From NCBI GenBank assembly GCA_043381765.1, contig JBHJMP010001000.1:1-27027 (forward strand): DNA of 27,027 nucleotides, written 5' to 3'. The stretch comes from Collodictyon triciliatum (taxonomy: Eukaryota; CRuMs). Made by a program: the position numbers and the translations under genes. The notes below the pieces were generated by a model. It was not told the origin of the DNA, searched no databases, and was given only the letters and a program-made list of their open reading frames with translations. Positions 17,001 through 27,027 of this stretch are shown here, piece after piece (position 1 is the first letter of the stretch; the number at the start of each line of letters is the position of its first letter).

Positions 17001-20000
17001 CCAAAAATAACAAATGTGTTGCTATCTATCTTGATGAACGATGCTTCAGTTCTATGAATTGGCGATCGACCAATTGAACTATCGGCCCATGTCTTCAAAT
17101 CTAACAAGAATATGTATAAGTAAAAAACTGATACTCAATATCAAATGAATGCAAATGAAGTTTTTAGATGCCATGAAGCAGGAGAGTTTTTTTATGGCTG
17201 ATAAAATAAATTTATTTTTTTCCCCTTTGTACGATACGAGAAGGAAATAATCAAAGTTAACCTGCATTCCATGTCCAAACATCATTTGTAATTATGCCAT
17301 TTGATGTTGCCCCTCCGACAAGCAATAGTTCATTCTCAGAGGAAATAAACCCAGAACCGAACTTTGGCGGTGGTATAGACAACGGAAGGGACGGGCTGAA
17401 CCATCCATAATTATCGCGATAAATTATTTCAAAGGTCTCTGATTGATGATGTGAGTTTCATTATTTTTTATTTAGAGGAATACGCTAACTAAAATGAGGT
17501 GAGAACGGACATTTGAGACATAGACCATTTACACTCGAACTATGTGTGAAACAATACTCAATAAATAGGTAGTAACTTTTCAATTAAAATATTGATTATA
17601 TTTATATAAGTCACCTAGAGATATCACAAGTATATCCTGCCAAGGAATAGCTTCTCGAATGCCTCCAAAAACATGCAATTCAGATTTAAAAACTCCAATG
17701 GCTGGATGTTGCCTCCCAAAGGAGCATTTTCCCTTTTCTTCGTCACATTTTACGCAATCATTCAAATGAATTGTTTTTATGATGACTTGTGGACTTTCAG
17801 CGGCTACAATTTAAACGATTTTAAATAAACATTAATTTACAGATGAAATGGTTTATCCATAACAAATTTTATTTTAACAAAAGGAGTGGTTCGGTAAATT
17901 TTGGTCAATTACCTAGATTGAATAGTACAATTTGATTGTACTCAAATTTTCCACTCCAACCAGAAAAAATAATAAAGCTATCATCATATATTAGCCCTGC
18001 AGCATTTGCAATTGGTGGATTCTGTTCATTTTCGCTTAAAAGAGTCCAGGTTCCTGAAGCTGGTGTTTTTTTTTTTTAAAAAAAAAAAGGATTTGAATAG
18101 TGGTAGATGGAATTACATGAGATTCATTTAATTTCACATAGTTGAAAATCATTATGTATAGATTCATCTTTTGGTTTCATCAACCAGTAATTTTAAGTAT
18201 TATTATTTACCAGGTATATATTTCCATAGTTGATTTGATATCACCCCAGTGCTCTGTTATATATTCGATTTTGCTTAGAAATTATTGTTTCAAGCAAAAG
18301 TCAAAGATATTGTCTGTAACAAAAATGGTGCTATTAACATTTTAAAGAGGATTTACACCCTACCTTAATTCCTCCATACACATAAATATCCTCTTCATAG
18401 CGAACGCAAACTGCTCCTGAGACCATATTGGCAGAGGAAGCCGATTTTCTGATCCAGAGATTGGTCTTTGGCGAGTAATTATATACAAATGGATCATCGA
18501 CTTCCATGGTCCCGCCAATTAGGACAGCAACATTTTTCAAACTAACCATACAATGTTTGAATCGGGATGTGGGTATTGTTCCTTTTGCTTGTATTTTGAG
18601 CCAGTTGGATAGAACTATTCGATTTATTATTGTTGCATTTAAGTTTAAAAAATTCATTTTTTAAACAATACGGTAATAAGAGAATAATCGAATTATTTGA
18701 TGTCATGTTCTTCTCACCAGTTGACTTTGCCCAGTAGATAATATCTAGTGGTGAGTAAGGTGACTCAGAAGTGAGGTCGGTCGTAACGATTCCGCCAGTC
18801 ATGAAAATAGACCCACTCATATTAAACACACTTGGGTAGATTAGAGGTGGGAGATCTGTAGACAACTCAATCATGTCTCCCGCAAGCATGGAGCCAACTT
18901 TGAGATAAAAATTGTTAGAGGCTCTCGAGAAAATCAGCACAGCTGTATTGGTCACTATCCACGAATCATACACAAGCCAAAAAAAAAAAAGAATCTGTTA
19001 CCCATGTTTTCAGCTGGCCTAGCTATCATTGAGGAAGCAAAATGACATGTTTTCTAATTCATTTACTTTTTAGCATTTTGGTATGCACATACTCTTCAAC
19101 TATGAAGGACGCGGAATGTGAGGCAGTAGGTGGGGGTTTCTCTCTGGCAGCAACATAAACCAGAGATTTTTCCATTTATTCGATTCAAAGAACAGAAACC
19201 AGAGATCAATTGAATAATAGAGTTTGTGTGTGTATGAACCTGGTTGCGCAGAGGCTGTGAACTGCCAGGCGGGCAGGGAATACAATCTCCGTTGAAATTT
19301 ATGAAATTTTGGGTATCACATATGCATTGCGTCCCACTTGCAAAATATCCAAAACCACAATCTTCAAATGTGTGCATGTTAATAACTTTGAGAAGAAAAA
19401 AAGGCACTTTTTTCATTTTTAAGTGAGTTTGTCTTCATTTGTCCGAGGGATTTTTTTAAAAAATAAAAAAAATAAGATGTCAGACCAAAGTAATCCAATA
19501 AGAATCCTTGTCCAGGCTCCCCTTTTTCATGTACAAAAAAATGTAAACGAAACTGTCCTGAGGGGATTTTGAGAACTAACCCAGTTGTCGCATTCGTGAT
19601 TTCAAACTAATTTATGAACCTGCTTTAGCTTCATATGCAAATGCATGAATCGAAACATATCATGTTTACTTTAAGGGTTTTCCCCTGGGGAGTGTATATA
19701 TGGCCAGAGCATGAATCCAAAGATTCAACAATGAGGGAAGAATTTTCACGCAAATCCACACTTGATATCTGCGAGGGGTTGTTGATATGCATGTACTTAT
19801 TGAGAATATATATGTGGTATGGCTAATTGATAAAATTCACATTCAAAGTTTTTTTCATACAAAATAGTTATGTTACATGAAGGGACGTTGCTCGATAGAA
19901 TGACCACGTGCAATTAGTTCCAGGAAAATAAAGAAATCGACCGCTGCCATCCTCTAAACTTCCCCAAGATTTGTATATATCTTCATTACCAGAGCACCAT

Positions 20001-23000
20001 ACTTTTGCTGTTAATTCGGAAAAAAAAATTGAGTCTCATAATAATCAACAAAATATATGTTTTAGTTGGCAGTCGATTCTTTAGTAAAAGAAAAATAGAC
20101 AATCTTTAAGAGGAGAGGAAGACATAATATTATTTTAATTGGAACTGCTTGTAAGTCAAAAAGTCTGGGAAAAAAAGGCTGTGGAAATGACAAGAAAAAA
20201 TATTAACACAAATCATATGCAAATAATCATCCTCACAATAATCCATGGTATACATCGCGTTGGATGATGAGGAAGAATATCCACCAAACTCGAATACACG
20301 ACTTCCAACTCTGATGAGTGCAGTATAGTAAAGCGGTATTATTCGATAGAATCCTAGGGGGATTGCACTCCAAAAAGTATCTGTTGAAATAGATCCAGAA
20401 AAAAATCCAACTTTAGAAATAAACTTTTGGTGATATTAAGTGTTCCTATTCCTTGTTTGGGTCTAATACGTAGGGTAAATAAAGAATAACTTACCATGAA
20501 AAATATACATCCAATTCACCACCTGCCCATTTACAAGACCTCCATACAAAATCGGGTGGACATAATGGTCACATGACGACCCTGTAAGTACAAGAGGAGG
20601 CTTCGTGGAGTCTTGAATTTTGGTCCATCTAGACACATCTGCTTTGGGGATAATTTCAAAAATTGATAATATATTGTTGAGTGGAAAAATAAATAAATAA
20701 ATAAATAATAGAGTTAGAGAAAAACATTATGCAATCATTTTTTTCCTTTATTCGATTCAAAGTATCATTCTATAATCATGATTTGTTGTATGCCTTGCTA
20801 TCTCTTGCTGGTTATTTATTTTACGAAATAAAAATAAGGCAACTTTTTTTTACTTTGAAACTGTATTATATGCTATATACAAATAAATGAAATGATGTGC
20901 ATCATTAACAAACCACTAGAAAGACACCACGATTCACTTGAATCACTTTCATCTGCATTCACAATACCACCGTATATACAGAACTGAGAATCTTTGATGT
21001 AACCTAAACTGCTTCTTCGGCCCGATGGGCTTGGACCCTTCACCTGAGTAATTTTTGTCTCCAAAGTTTCCATATTTAATATTCCCACTTCATTTGAATA
21101 CGTAGTTTTGTTGAATGCAAGGCCACCCCATATATATAGTAAATTAGCTTCAGAAGCAAATGAAGCAAGTGACTTGAGCCCGACAGGCTCCAAAAAACTT
21201 TTTGGAAGAGGAAGGTTTTGCCATTTTTTTGAATCTAGTTCGAATGGTTTCAGGAAATTAGCACTGGGTATGTTTCAAGCTGAATCTATTGAGAGCATGG
21301 AGACTCATGAAAATCAATTCTCGAAAATATTTACCAATCCTAAATATTCTTGATACTGGATTCGTTTTGTCGATGCTGTTTATGTAACCTCCAATTAAAA
21401 ATAAAGACCCATCGTAGTAACTAAAAACCTAATTTGAAGTAGGCAAATAATTGATGTGGGATAATGCATATGTGCTTGCGATTTATATAAGGTTGAGCAA
21501 ATATTATTGGTTATCATAGAAGCAGAGTCGCTCATTCTCACATAATCGACATGAATTTTACTTACAGCATTTGAAACAGGCGGGGCACAGTCATACATAT
21601 ATGATGTGCAGTTTGATTCTTGAACTACTCTTTCCCATGAAAACTTGTCTGATGCAAAGTACATATGAAAGAAAGATAAGAAAATAGATGATGCACTATG
21701 AAGCATTCGAATACCACATGGTGATAATATATATAGTTAAAAACAGACGATATAAACCTGTGTCGAAAAACCAAAGATCGTTTATGTATTGGTCTATATG
21801 TTGGCATATGTTCCCTCCGAAGATAGCAATTTGATTTTCTGACACCTTTGCAATATTAGATGATGAACGTCCGAGAGGATAGGACGAAAGGGAGCTACCA
21901 ATCCACCTTGATGCAACTGTACAATTTTAGAAAAAGAATTTTTTAATTTTTTTTAACAATTGTCTGTATACTGAGTTAATTTTTTGAAGTATCCAAGTTT
22001 TCTTATTTGTGTTTCAACAACTTTCAATCATCAGACATATAATTGAATTATTTGGTGCGGCATAGAGATTTGAAAAGGTGAAGGTTACTGAAAGCATGAT
22101 AGATAAAATTACAGAGTGCTTTACCAGTATCATAAACCCAAAAGTCATTCTGAATACATGAATTAGAACCCCCAATCAGAAATATTCTCTTGTCTACACT
22201 GGTTAGTCGATTAAAAACTCGAGCTGGTGGCTGATTTATCGGAAATTGAAGCTGGGATGTTACAGGAGTGTATTTCTCGTGCAGAGTTGAATTCAACAAT
22301 ACTAGATTGGGGGTTATTTAGATGTCATTTATCATTAGAGTTCGTATCACCTGATGTACTTGAGGTGTTATTTATTTCATCAATATTAAAAGAGTTGCAT
22401 TTCGCGCAGGAAAGAAAAGGACTAACCTAAATCGATAACAACTAAATCTGAATATGGTGTTTGTGAAGTGAAGAAAGGTGAACCCCCATATGAGTAAAGT
22501 TTTCCATTTAAAATAGTAGCTCCGGCATCAGCACGAGGTGGAAGGTTTGGGAATGATGCAAGTATACTCCATACAGAAGATGCTTCAAAGGAAAAAGATA
22601 AACCGATTTATGTTTGTGTTTAGAGGAACAACTAACTATAATACGAAGCAAACGTATTGAAGGAAAAGCCTTACTGAGGTTATATGACCACAATACAGAG
22701 TCGATGCGTCCATAAGTATCAGATCCTCCAAGCATCAAGATGCAATCATTATATAATAGTACATTTGTTTTCGTTCGAACAGGCGCGTTTGGCGGAGACT
22801 GGATGGGTATCCACATATTTCTTTCTATGTTTATGAATATGTTTTTTTTCCGGTATATTTAGTATTCAAGGAACGAGAGTACTTATATTGTCTGGTATAT
22901 CAGGCAAACCATCACTCAAACAAAGTGGGTATCACACCGAGCTGCAATATGAACACGAATGTAATTGATAATAATGCACCACCTGTATTATATTTCCACA

Positions 23001-24344
23001 TATCCTTACGCCCATATGGGGAGAAACCTCCAAATACATAAACCTCGTTGCTCCATGAGAAACATTCATGGAAGAATCTTTCAGGTGCTCCATCTGCATC
23101 GTTAAAGGGAACTATATATTCCCATTTGCGTCTAGAGATATCAAGGCGATAGAAATCACGTAGCAGTTGAGTGGAGTACCCACCAAACATGTATATCTAG
23201 GTTAATTGTGTGTGTTTTTTGTCGACTTAGTTTCATCTGGCAAATAAATACAGAACTATTTTTATTGGTAAAATTCCTATGTAACATCTATTTTTCTTTT
23301 ATTCGATTCAAAGCTTGTGCAATATGGGGTATTTCAGTGATAATTTGTATCAGTAGCCTGTGTAATGGAGCAGACAAAAACAATTTAAGTATTGGATATT
23401 TAGGAAGGGCTTAAAATATTCCGCACTTTGTTTTTCATGAAAGCTAGACAGTATCCCAAACGGCGCGGGGGGATTTGTCCGTGAACATTAAACCTACTCC
23501 ATTTCAAAGTATCTAAAGTGACGCAATTTTTAATATTGTAAGTATTTTGTGGAACATAGAAAAAAACAATACAGAAAAAAACTGTTCAGTACAAGTAGAA
23601 AAACGATCCATTTCCCATTTAGTTGATAGAAATTTATCTTACAGTAATTTATATCACCAAGAGGAATTGTAGTATATTATGTGTTTAGGATGGATGCATG
23701 TATTTAAGTATCAAATCAACAATCTAACCTGCATCGAGAGTCCACAAGGAATTGAATGTTGGAGGTACAGGTGTGATTATTTCTGCATTATTTCTAATGT
23801 CGAGTGAATGATGAAGAAATCGCGTTGTGTTATTTTCTGAATCAAAGAGAATGGCTAGAATATCACTTTGCTAGATATTACTTATGGATGGATCTTTGTC
23901 TTACATGTCTCCAAATATGTATATAGTACGATTAATAGCGATGGGAATCGGGTATGAAAACTCTCGGGGATTTTGTGATGCATATGTCCAATCTACGCAA
24001 AGAAAAATTGGGTTACCGAGAGAGGAGATACAGGACTTCTGTGAACGAAGAATCGAAAAAAGAATATGATAGGATAGGATAGGATAGGATAGGATAGGAT
24101 AGGATAGGAGGGAGAATAAAAGGATGAAAGAATGGCTTGAGTTTGATCCAAGATTCATGTCCTGGAGCAGAGCTCACAAAAGGAGACGCAGTAAAGTTCA
24201 ATGCTAGAATAGGACCGGGTATATGAGAGAAGATAGCAGCCAAATCAGGCTTGAGCGCTCACCTGCGGCCGGCTTTGCGGACGGTGCGGCTGCAAGTGCG
24301 ATGAGGACGGCGAGGACAAGGCGGATCGCTGGCGTTTTGACCAT
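11935..24344 (-). CDS. Kelch/CUB receptor TKL kinase, 42 exons, about 2,074 aa
   Basis: A single-pass receptor kinase. Joining the exons given in the three sub-entries yields 6,225 nt in one continuous frame. Exon 1 (24263-24344) encodes a classic signal peptide, MVKTPAIRLVLAVLIALAAA. Its phase-1 GTGAGC donor splices to 23992. Next come kelch block 1 (12 repeats), CUB-like 1, Cys-rich 1, kelch block 2 (12 repeats), CUB-like 2, Cys-rich 2, a transmembrane helix (GFLMIVGLVAGFWY, followed by basic residues) and a TKL kinase domain. The tail is about 48 residues and ends IMRQV. The ectodomain should bind an extracellular ligand, and the kinase should phosphorylate Ser/Thr or Tyr inside the cell; both are inferred from family. 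The single-gene model relies on a 43-nt linking exon at 19101-19143. The alternative is two genes, but no second signal peptide is visible. Confidence 0.86.
14383..18954 (-). other. Receptor ectodomain module 2: 12 kelch repeats, CUB-like, Cys-rich
   Basis: Exons: 18718-18954, 18364-18614, 18211-18253 (43 nt), 17913-18059, 17615-17803, 17262-17438, 16942-17100, 16594-16755, 16261-16433, 16033-16134, 15859-15988, 15554-15732, 15283-15463, 14976-15141, 14625-14824 and 14383-14484. Kelch strands include IFMTGGIV, AVLIGGT, IYVYGGIK, FIIFSGW, LHVFGGI, LLLVGGA, FVIFGGS, IYIFGGR, IFFWGGK, ILLCGGE, VVIFGAF and VVVMFGGYDD. That is again 12, although the first and eleventh are weak. The CUB-like domain has RSFDDGSGLANYLANSECTW, parallel to module 1. 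The Cys-rich part has CPSHSFISPDGICVCVQNYY and CVLCSEPPD, and joins directly to the transmembrane exon. The acceptor at 15988 could instead be seven codons downstream, also in frame. Confidence 0.83.
19101..23992 (-). other. Receptor ectodomain module 1: 12 kelch repeats, CUB-like, Cys-rich
   Basis: Exons: 23905-23992, 23729-23865, 23427-23512, 22983-23196, 22675-22824, 22427-22582, 22125-22301, 21758-21916, 21566-21648, 21335-21428, 20914-21234, 20495-20638, 20237-20380, 19877-20007, 19670-19768, 19486-19606, 19240-19385 and 19101-19143. Kelch repeats show a Trp start, a hydrophobic strand with a GG doublet (KIYMFGGYS, VYVFGGFS, CILMLGGSD, RIFLIGGSN, IAIFGGN, SLFLIGGY, LLYIWGG, CIYGGIV) and an aromatic/Asp end (MWKYNT, DLWFFDT). 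I count 12, enough for two six-bladed propellers. The CUB-like domain has SLEDGSGRFLYFPGTNCTW and EPGQGFLLDYF. The Cys-rich segment reads DCGFGYFASGTQCICD then CIPCPPGSS, like GCC2/GCC3 or EGF repeats. The 39-nt intron 23866-23904 is the shortest in the gene. Confidence 0.85.
24064..24110. repeat. (GATAG)n pentanucleotide repeat in receptor intron 1
   Basis: About nine copies within intron 23993-24262. One minus-strand frame stays open through it as repeats of ILSYP, but splicing exon 1 directly to 23992 makes this intronic. Confidence 0.92.
24263..24344 (-). other. Receptor kinase exon 1: signal peptide
   Basis: The ATG at 24344-24342 opens 27 codons: basic MVKTPAIR, a hydrophobic core LVLAVLIALAAA, then small residues PSAKPAA with plausible signal-peptidase sites. 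The phase-1 donor GTGAGC at 24262 joins the AT at 23992 to make Asp, giving a 270-nt intron that contains the pentanucleotide repeat. The exon is much more GC-rich than the rest of the gene. Confidence 0.82.
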
Positions 24345-24443
24345 GGGCGTTTCGCGCCGGCGTGATCAAAGGCCCGTTCGAAGGCTGATCGGATCTGTGG
24401 CTGCCCTTGGAAAAGACGGAGTGAGTCTCTGGCGTTAGGTTCC

Positions 24444-24553
24444 GTTTTTTTCTGTGTTTTTTCTCTTTTTTTCTCTCTTTTTTCTCTCTTTTTTCTCTCT
24501 TTTTTCTCTCTTTTTTCTCTCTTTTTTCTCTCTTTTTTCTCTTTTTCTCTGGC
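24444..24553. repeat. (CTCTCTTTTTT)n 11-mer minisatellite
   Basis: About nine copies of a T6-plus-CTCTC unit, 100 bp upstream of the receptor kinase start codon. On the minus strand it is a purine run (GAGAGAAAAAA). It creates spurious KKREKREKK frames. Confidence 0.95.
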
Positions 24554-25103
24554 TTTTCCTGTGAGCGAATCACCGGGCTAAGCAAGGGGAGAACGAAGCC
24601 GACGACCAAGAAAGTAGCGCGAGCGCCGGTGTGTCGGCCTGCGTTGTGCGGCCCAGGCAGCCGGACCCTGTGCGCATCGCTGCAGACGCGCCGAACAGAA
24701 CAGACCGGCCCGGAAATGCCGAGAACGGCGGCAGAGAAGGCGAAGGCAGTCGGAGACTCTTCCACATCCGATGAAACTTCATGTCCCGATTCGGTATGCT
24801 TACAATCTTCCGTTCTGGGTTGCGGTTGCCTCGTGGCAGAGCGCAAAGGGCACCGCCAAACAAAAGTGCGTCCTGTGTGCGAATCGGCACGGGGATGTGT
24901 CGCACGATACTGGGCGGGCAGAGCGTCATCGTTTGGATGGAGTCAAAAAAGGATGTGATGAAGGTATATCTATGATTCGCTCAACCCCGTGGAGAAAACT
25001 GCACACGCAACTCTAACTTCCCAGCAAAGTTCGTTCATCAATTCGTTCCCTTGGACTTGTGGAATTTGGCTGTGTCTTTGGCGCCGTGTCTGGTTAATCT
25101 GCT

Positions 25104-25109
25104 TTTATT
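25104..25109 (-). terminator. Candidate poly(A) signal AATAAA of the p24/TMED gene
   Basis: TTTATT on plus, i.e. AATAAA on minus, 54-59 nt after the TMED stop codon. Confidence 0.5.
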
Positions 25110-25162
25110 TTCTTTGTATCTCTCTTTGTTGATTTTTTTTTATCTTTTCGTCGTTGATGAAG

Positions 25163-26850
25163 CTAAATTGCCTTCTGGCCTTTCAGGTACGCCTTGATGT
25201 GCTGTGTTTGAAGAAGCCCCGTGACAACCAGAATGGCCACCTGTATGACTGTGAAGTAATAGACACGACTTTGGGTGCTCTCTCCAATTTCGTGGAAGCT
25301 AACCTCCCGCGACTGCAAACGCAAATAGGCGATGAGAAATACGACACATAATACTGTATCGATGTCATGCATTTGAAATAGGTAAATCCTTGAGCATGAA
25401 TAATTTGGTTTTAATGAAAACGGAGTTGTGTCAATGTTACAGATAAAAAAATTAATTTCTTGGTACTTTTTTGTATACATTTTTATTAATTTTTTTTTTT
25501 ACAATTAATCATCGCGAAGATGCAATAAAAAAAAGTTGACACAGGTGTTTTATGCGCAAAAAGAAAAAAAGGAAAAACCTTCATGTATTCTTGCTCATGT
25601 CGGATTCCTCTTACTTTGTCCTGGAGCCTGCGAATGCTAACTTCGATGCCTACATGACATTTCGTGAAGCATTAGCTGGGTTTCTCCCTATATACATTTG
25701 GTCCGAGTCACATGGTATTATGGGAATTGAGTAAAATAAACTGTCAAGGTGGTCTGCTCGAGCGATTTCATCGTAGTTGATAGCTTCTTCGTTGATGCTC
25801 ACAGAGAAGTGGACTTTCTAAATAAAATAAAAGCTATGTTTTAAAATAATCGAGTTAAACAATCCGCAACCCAAAAAAATAGCCATTTCCAAGTTAAAGT
25901 AACTTTGGCATCATTTTAAGCATTATTTTCAAAAAAAAATTACACAAAATTGTGGTGAGTTTAAAATACCATGTTGGTTTCTGCTCCGAACCATTTTGAT
26001 GTGTTTGTGTGAAAACAGATAGAATGGTCCCCGCCCATTCCGGATGTGAATGATATCTTCCCATCTCTTGGTAATATTACGATTACATCAGAAAAGAGAG
26101 ATTGATTCGAATAATTTGATTTCAAATATAATAACAATAATCGAGGGGAAACATACAGGGATACTTTTGCATAAATAAGTGACAGACAAAATGATTCGCA
26201 AGTGGTACGGTTACATACAATCCTGTTGTAGTTGCCATATGCGAATCATCAGGCCCCGATATTTCTACAATCACGCCTGTGTCTCTTTGATAGGTAATTT
26301 TACGAATCAAGGTGATATTTAACAAAGCATTTCTTTATGGTTTGTATAAGATAAATTATAGGGCACATAGATGAAATGTGGTGTATATATTTTTCTACAT
26401 TCATGTTTTTTCTGTTGAATAGAAGTATGATCACCACTCCCACATGAAATGATTTTATTTTCATATGAGACTATCGTCAAAATTATGCGAAGGGGTCATA
26501 AGCAAACATGGCTCTATTTTTGTAGATTTTGTTTCTTACCTGGTCTTTGTCTCCAGTTTGTATGAAACCTCCTATATTTCCAAAAGTTATGAAAAAGCTG
26601 TTGCGAATGCAATCAAGTAGCTTCTTTCTTGTTTCCTTTTTAAACGTTTACAGTATGTGTGAGCGTTATTTGAAAGCCAGAGGATGGAAGTGGCACTCAC
26701 AGCCGGAATCCCGTCGGGCATTTCTTCCAGGAAGCACTGCTTCTGCCCCTCGTTGAGCAGGAAATACATTCCCTGTGTCTGTGGGCTGATCGATGCAATC
26801 ACCAGCAAGGCCAGGATGTGTGGCAATATCGAGGGACGCGAGGCCGTCAT
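25163..26850 (-). CDS. p24/TMED family cargo receptor, seven exons, 210 aa
   Basis: A p24-family type I membrane protein that cycles in COPI/COPII vesicles as a cargo receptor between ER and Golgi. Exons are 26701-26850, 26540-26571 (32 nt), 26219-26284, 25970-26066, 25742-25817, 25579-25640 and 25163-25312 (TAG). All junctions keep frame and total 211 codons, the usual family length. A signal peptide (ILPHILALLVIASIS) is followed by a GOLD domain starting MYFLLNEGQKQCFLEE. It runs through DTGVIVEISGPDD to GKISFTSGMGGDHSICFHT; the two Cys match the conserved GOLD disulphide. The coiled coil reads VHFSVSINEEAINYDEIA then IRRLQDKVRGIRHEQEYMK. The membrane anchor is preceded by the family hallmark GESTQSRVYYF. 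The cytosolic tail HIKAYLKGQKAI has Lys at -3 and -6 and no FF pair, so its COPI signal is atypical. Subfamily is not assigned. Confidence 0.93.
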
Positions 26851-26899
26851 CTCGTCAGGGCTGCGCTTTCCAAGGTTGATGTTTTTTCTGTGGTTTTTT

Positions 26900-27027
26900 T
26901 TTTGCAAGACTTTTCTTTTTTTCTCTTTTTTCTCTCTTTTTTCTCTTTTTTTCTCTTTTTTTCTCTTTTTTTCTCTTTTTTTCTCTTTTTTTCTCTTTTT
27001 TTCTCTTTTTTTCTCTTTTTTTCTCTT
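26900..27027. repeat. (TTCTCTTTTT)n 10-mer minisatellite at window end
   Basis: Starts degenerate near 26900 and becomes regular from about 26930, continuing past the window edge. It lies in the 5' flank of the TMED gene; on minus it is a purine tract. Confidence 0.93.

Larger units (their letters stand above)
24345..25162. other. Receptor kinase 5' flank and TMED 3' flank
   Basis: About 820 bp between two minus-strand genes. The part nearest the receptor start (24345-24440 and 24550-24900) is strikingly GC- and CpG-rich, as expected for a promoter or 5' UTR island, and is split by an 11-mer repeat. The open frames on both strands in this stretch have no domain and are Arg/Lys-rich or low complexity, so I call no gene. 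An AATAAA for the upstream TMED gene lies at 25104-25109 on the minus strand. Confidence 0.6.

Noticed and set aside
18924-19239. Splitting the receptor locus into two genes here
   Set aside because: No signal peptide, promoter island or poly(A) signal was seen in between. A 43-nt exon restores frame exactly using the first acceptor AG on each side. Kept as an alternative because the linking donor is weak.
24064-24110. Possible CRISPR-like or regulatory array
   Set aside because: It is a simple pentanucleotide tandem repeat without spacers, in a eukaryotic intron.
23901-24158. An open frame running through the (GATAG)n repeat as the receptor N-terminus
   Set aside because: It lacks a signal peptide. 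Exon 1 with a clear signal peptide splices in frame to 23992, which places the repeat in an intron.
24259-24846. A 195-codon minus-strand open frame upstream of the receptor kinase
   Set aside because: Half of it is Lys/Arg-rich translation of the 11-mer repeat, and the other half has no domain. It overlaps the likely promoter/5' UTR and runs into the exon 1 region in another frame.

Overview
Eukaryotic nuclear DNA with a standard stop code and GT-AG introns of about 40 to 320 nt in every multi-exon gene. Microsatellites with units of 3 to 11 bp are dense. The gene content suggests a free-living, probably amoeboid protist: TKL kinases, a kelch/CUB receptor kinase, a VAMP7 R-SNARE, a p24 cargo receptor and a GT92 glycosyltransferase. 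A rhizarian such as a foraminiferan would fit the repeats and kinases, but that is a low-confidence guess. I joined exons by hand, by reading frame, splice signals and family conservation; no transcript data were available.

Layout. 1-3900 (+ strand, GC-rich, compact): a six-exon VAMP7-type R-SNARE (227-1736), then a two-exon type II membrane GT92 glycosyltransferase (2061-3869). 3900-8400: AT-rich, with long (ATT)n and (TTTTTG)n repeats and one unidentified minus-strand gene, of which only the 3' exons are credible (4645 to about 5310). 8399-11521 (minus): a complete ten-exon cytoplasmic TKL kinase with an N-terminal helical region, an architecture reminiscent of MLKL. 11935-24344 (minus): a 42-exon receptor kinase of about 2,074 residues. 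It has a signal peptide, then two successive copies of a module made of 12 kelch repeats, a CUB-like domain and a Cys-rich segment, then one transmembrane helix, a TKL kinase domain and a short tail. 25163-26850 (minus): a seven-exon p24/TMED cargo receptor of 210 residues. The window ends in a (TTCTCTTTTT)n tract.

Functional reading. VAMP7, p24 and the GT92 enzyme all belong to the secretory/endosomal system, but nothing shows co-regulation. The two kinases lie head to tail on one strand, but their N-terminal halves are unrelated. The most notable item is the receptor kinase: its ectodomain is a tandem duplication of a large kelch-CUB-Cys module, recalling the domain vocabulary of MEGF8/attractin, attached to a TKL kinase. 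Almost every kelch blade ends at a phase-1 intron. Several introns of the kinase genes carry an unusual T(8-12)A(6-14) palindromic tract, and three receptor-gene introns share an identical 16-mer.
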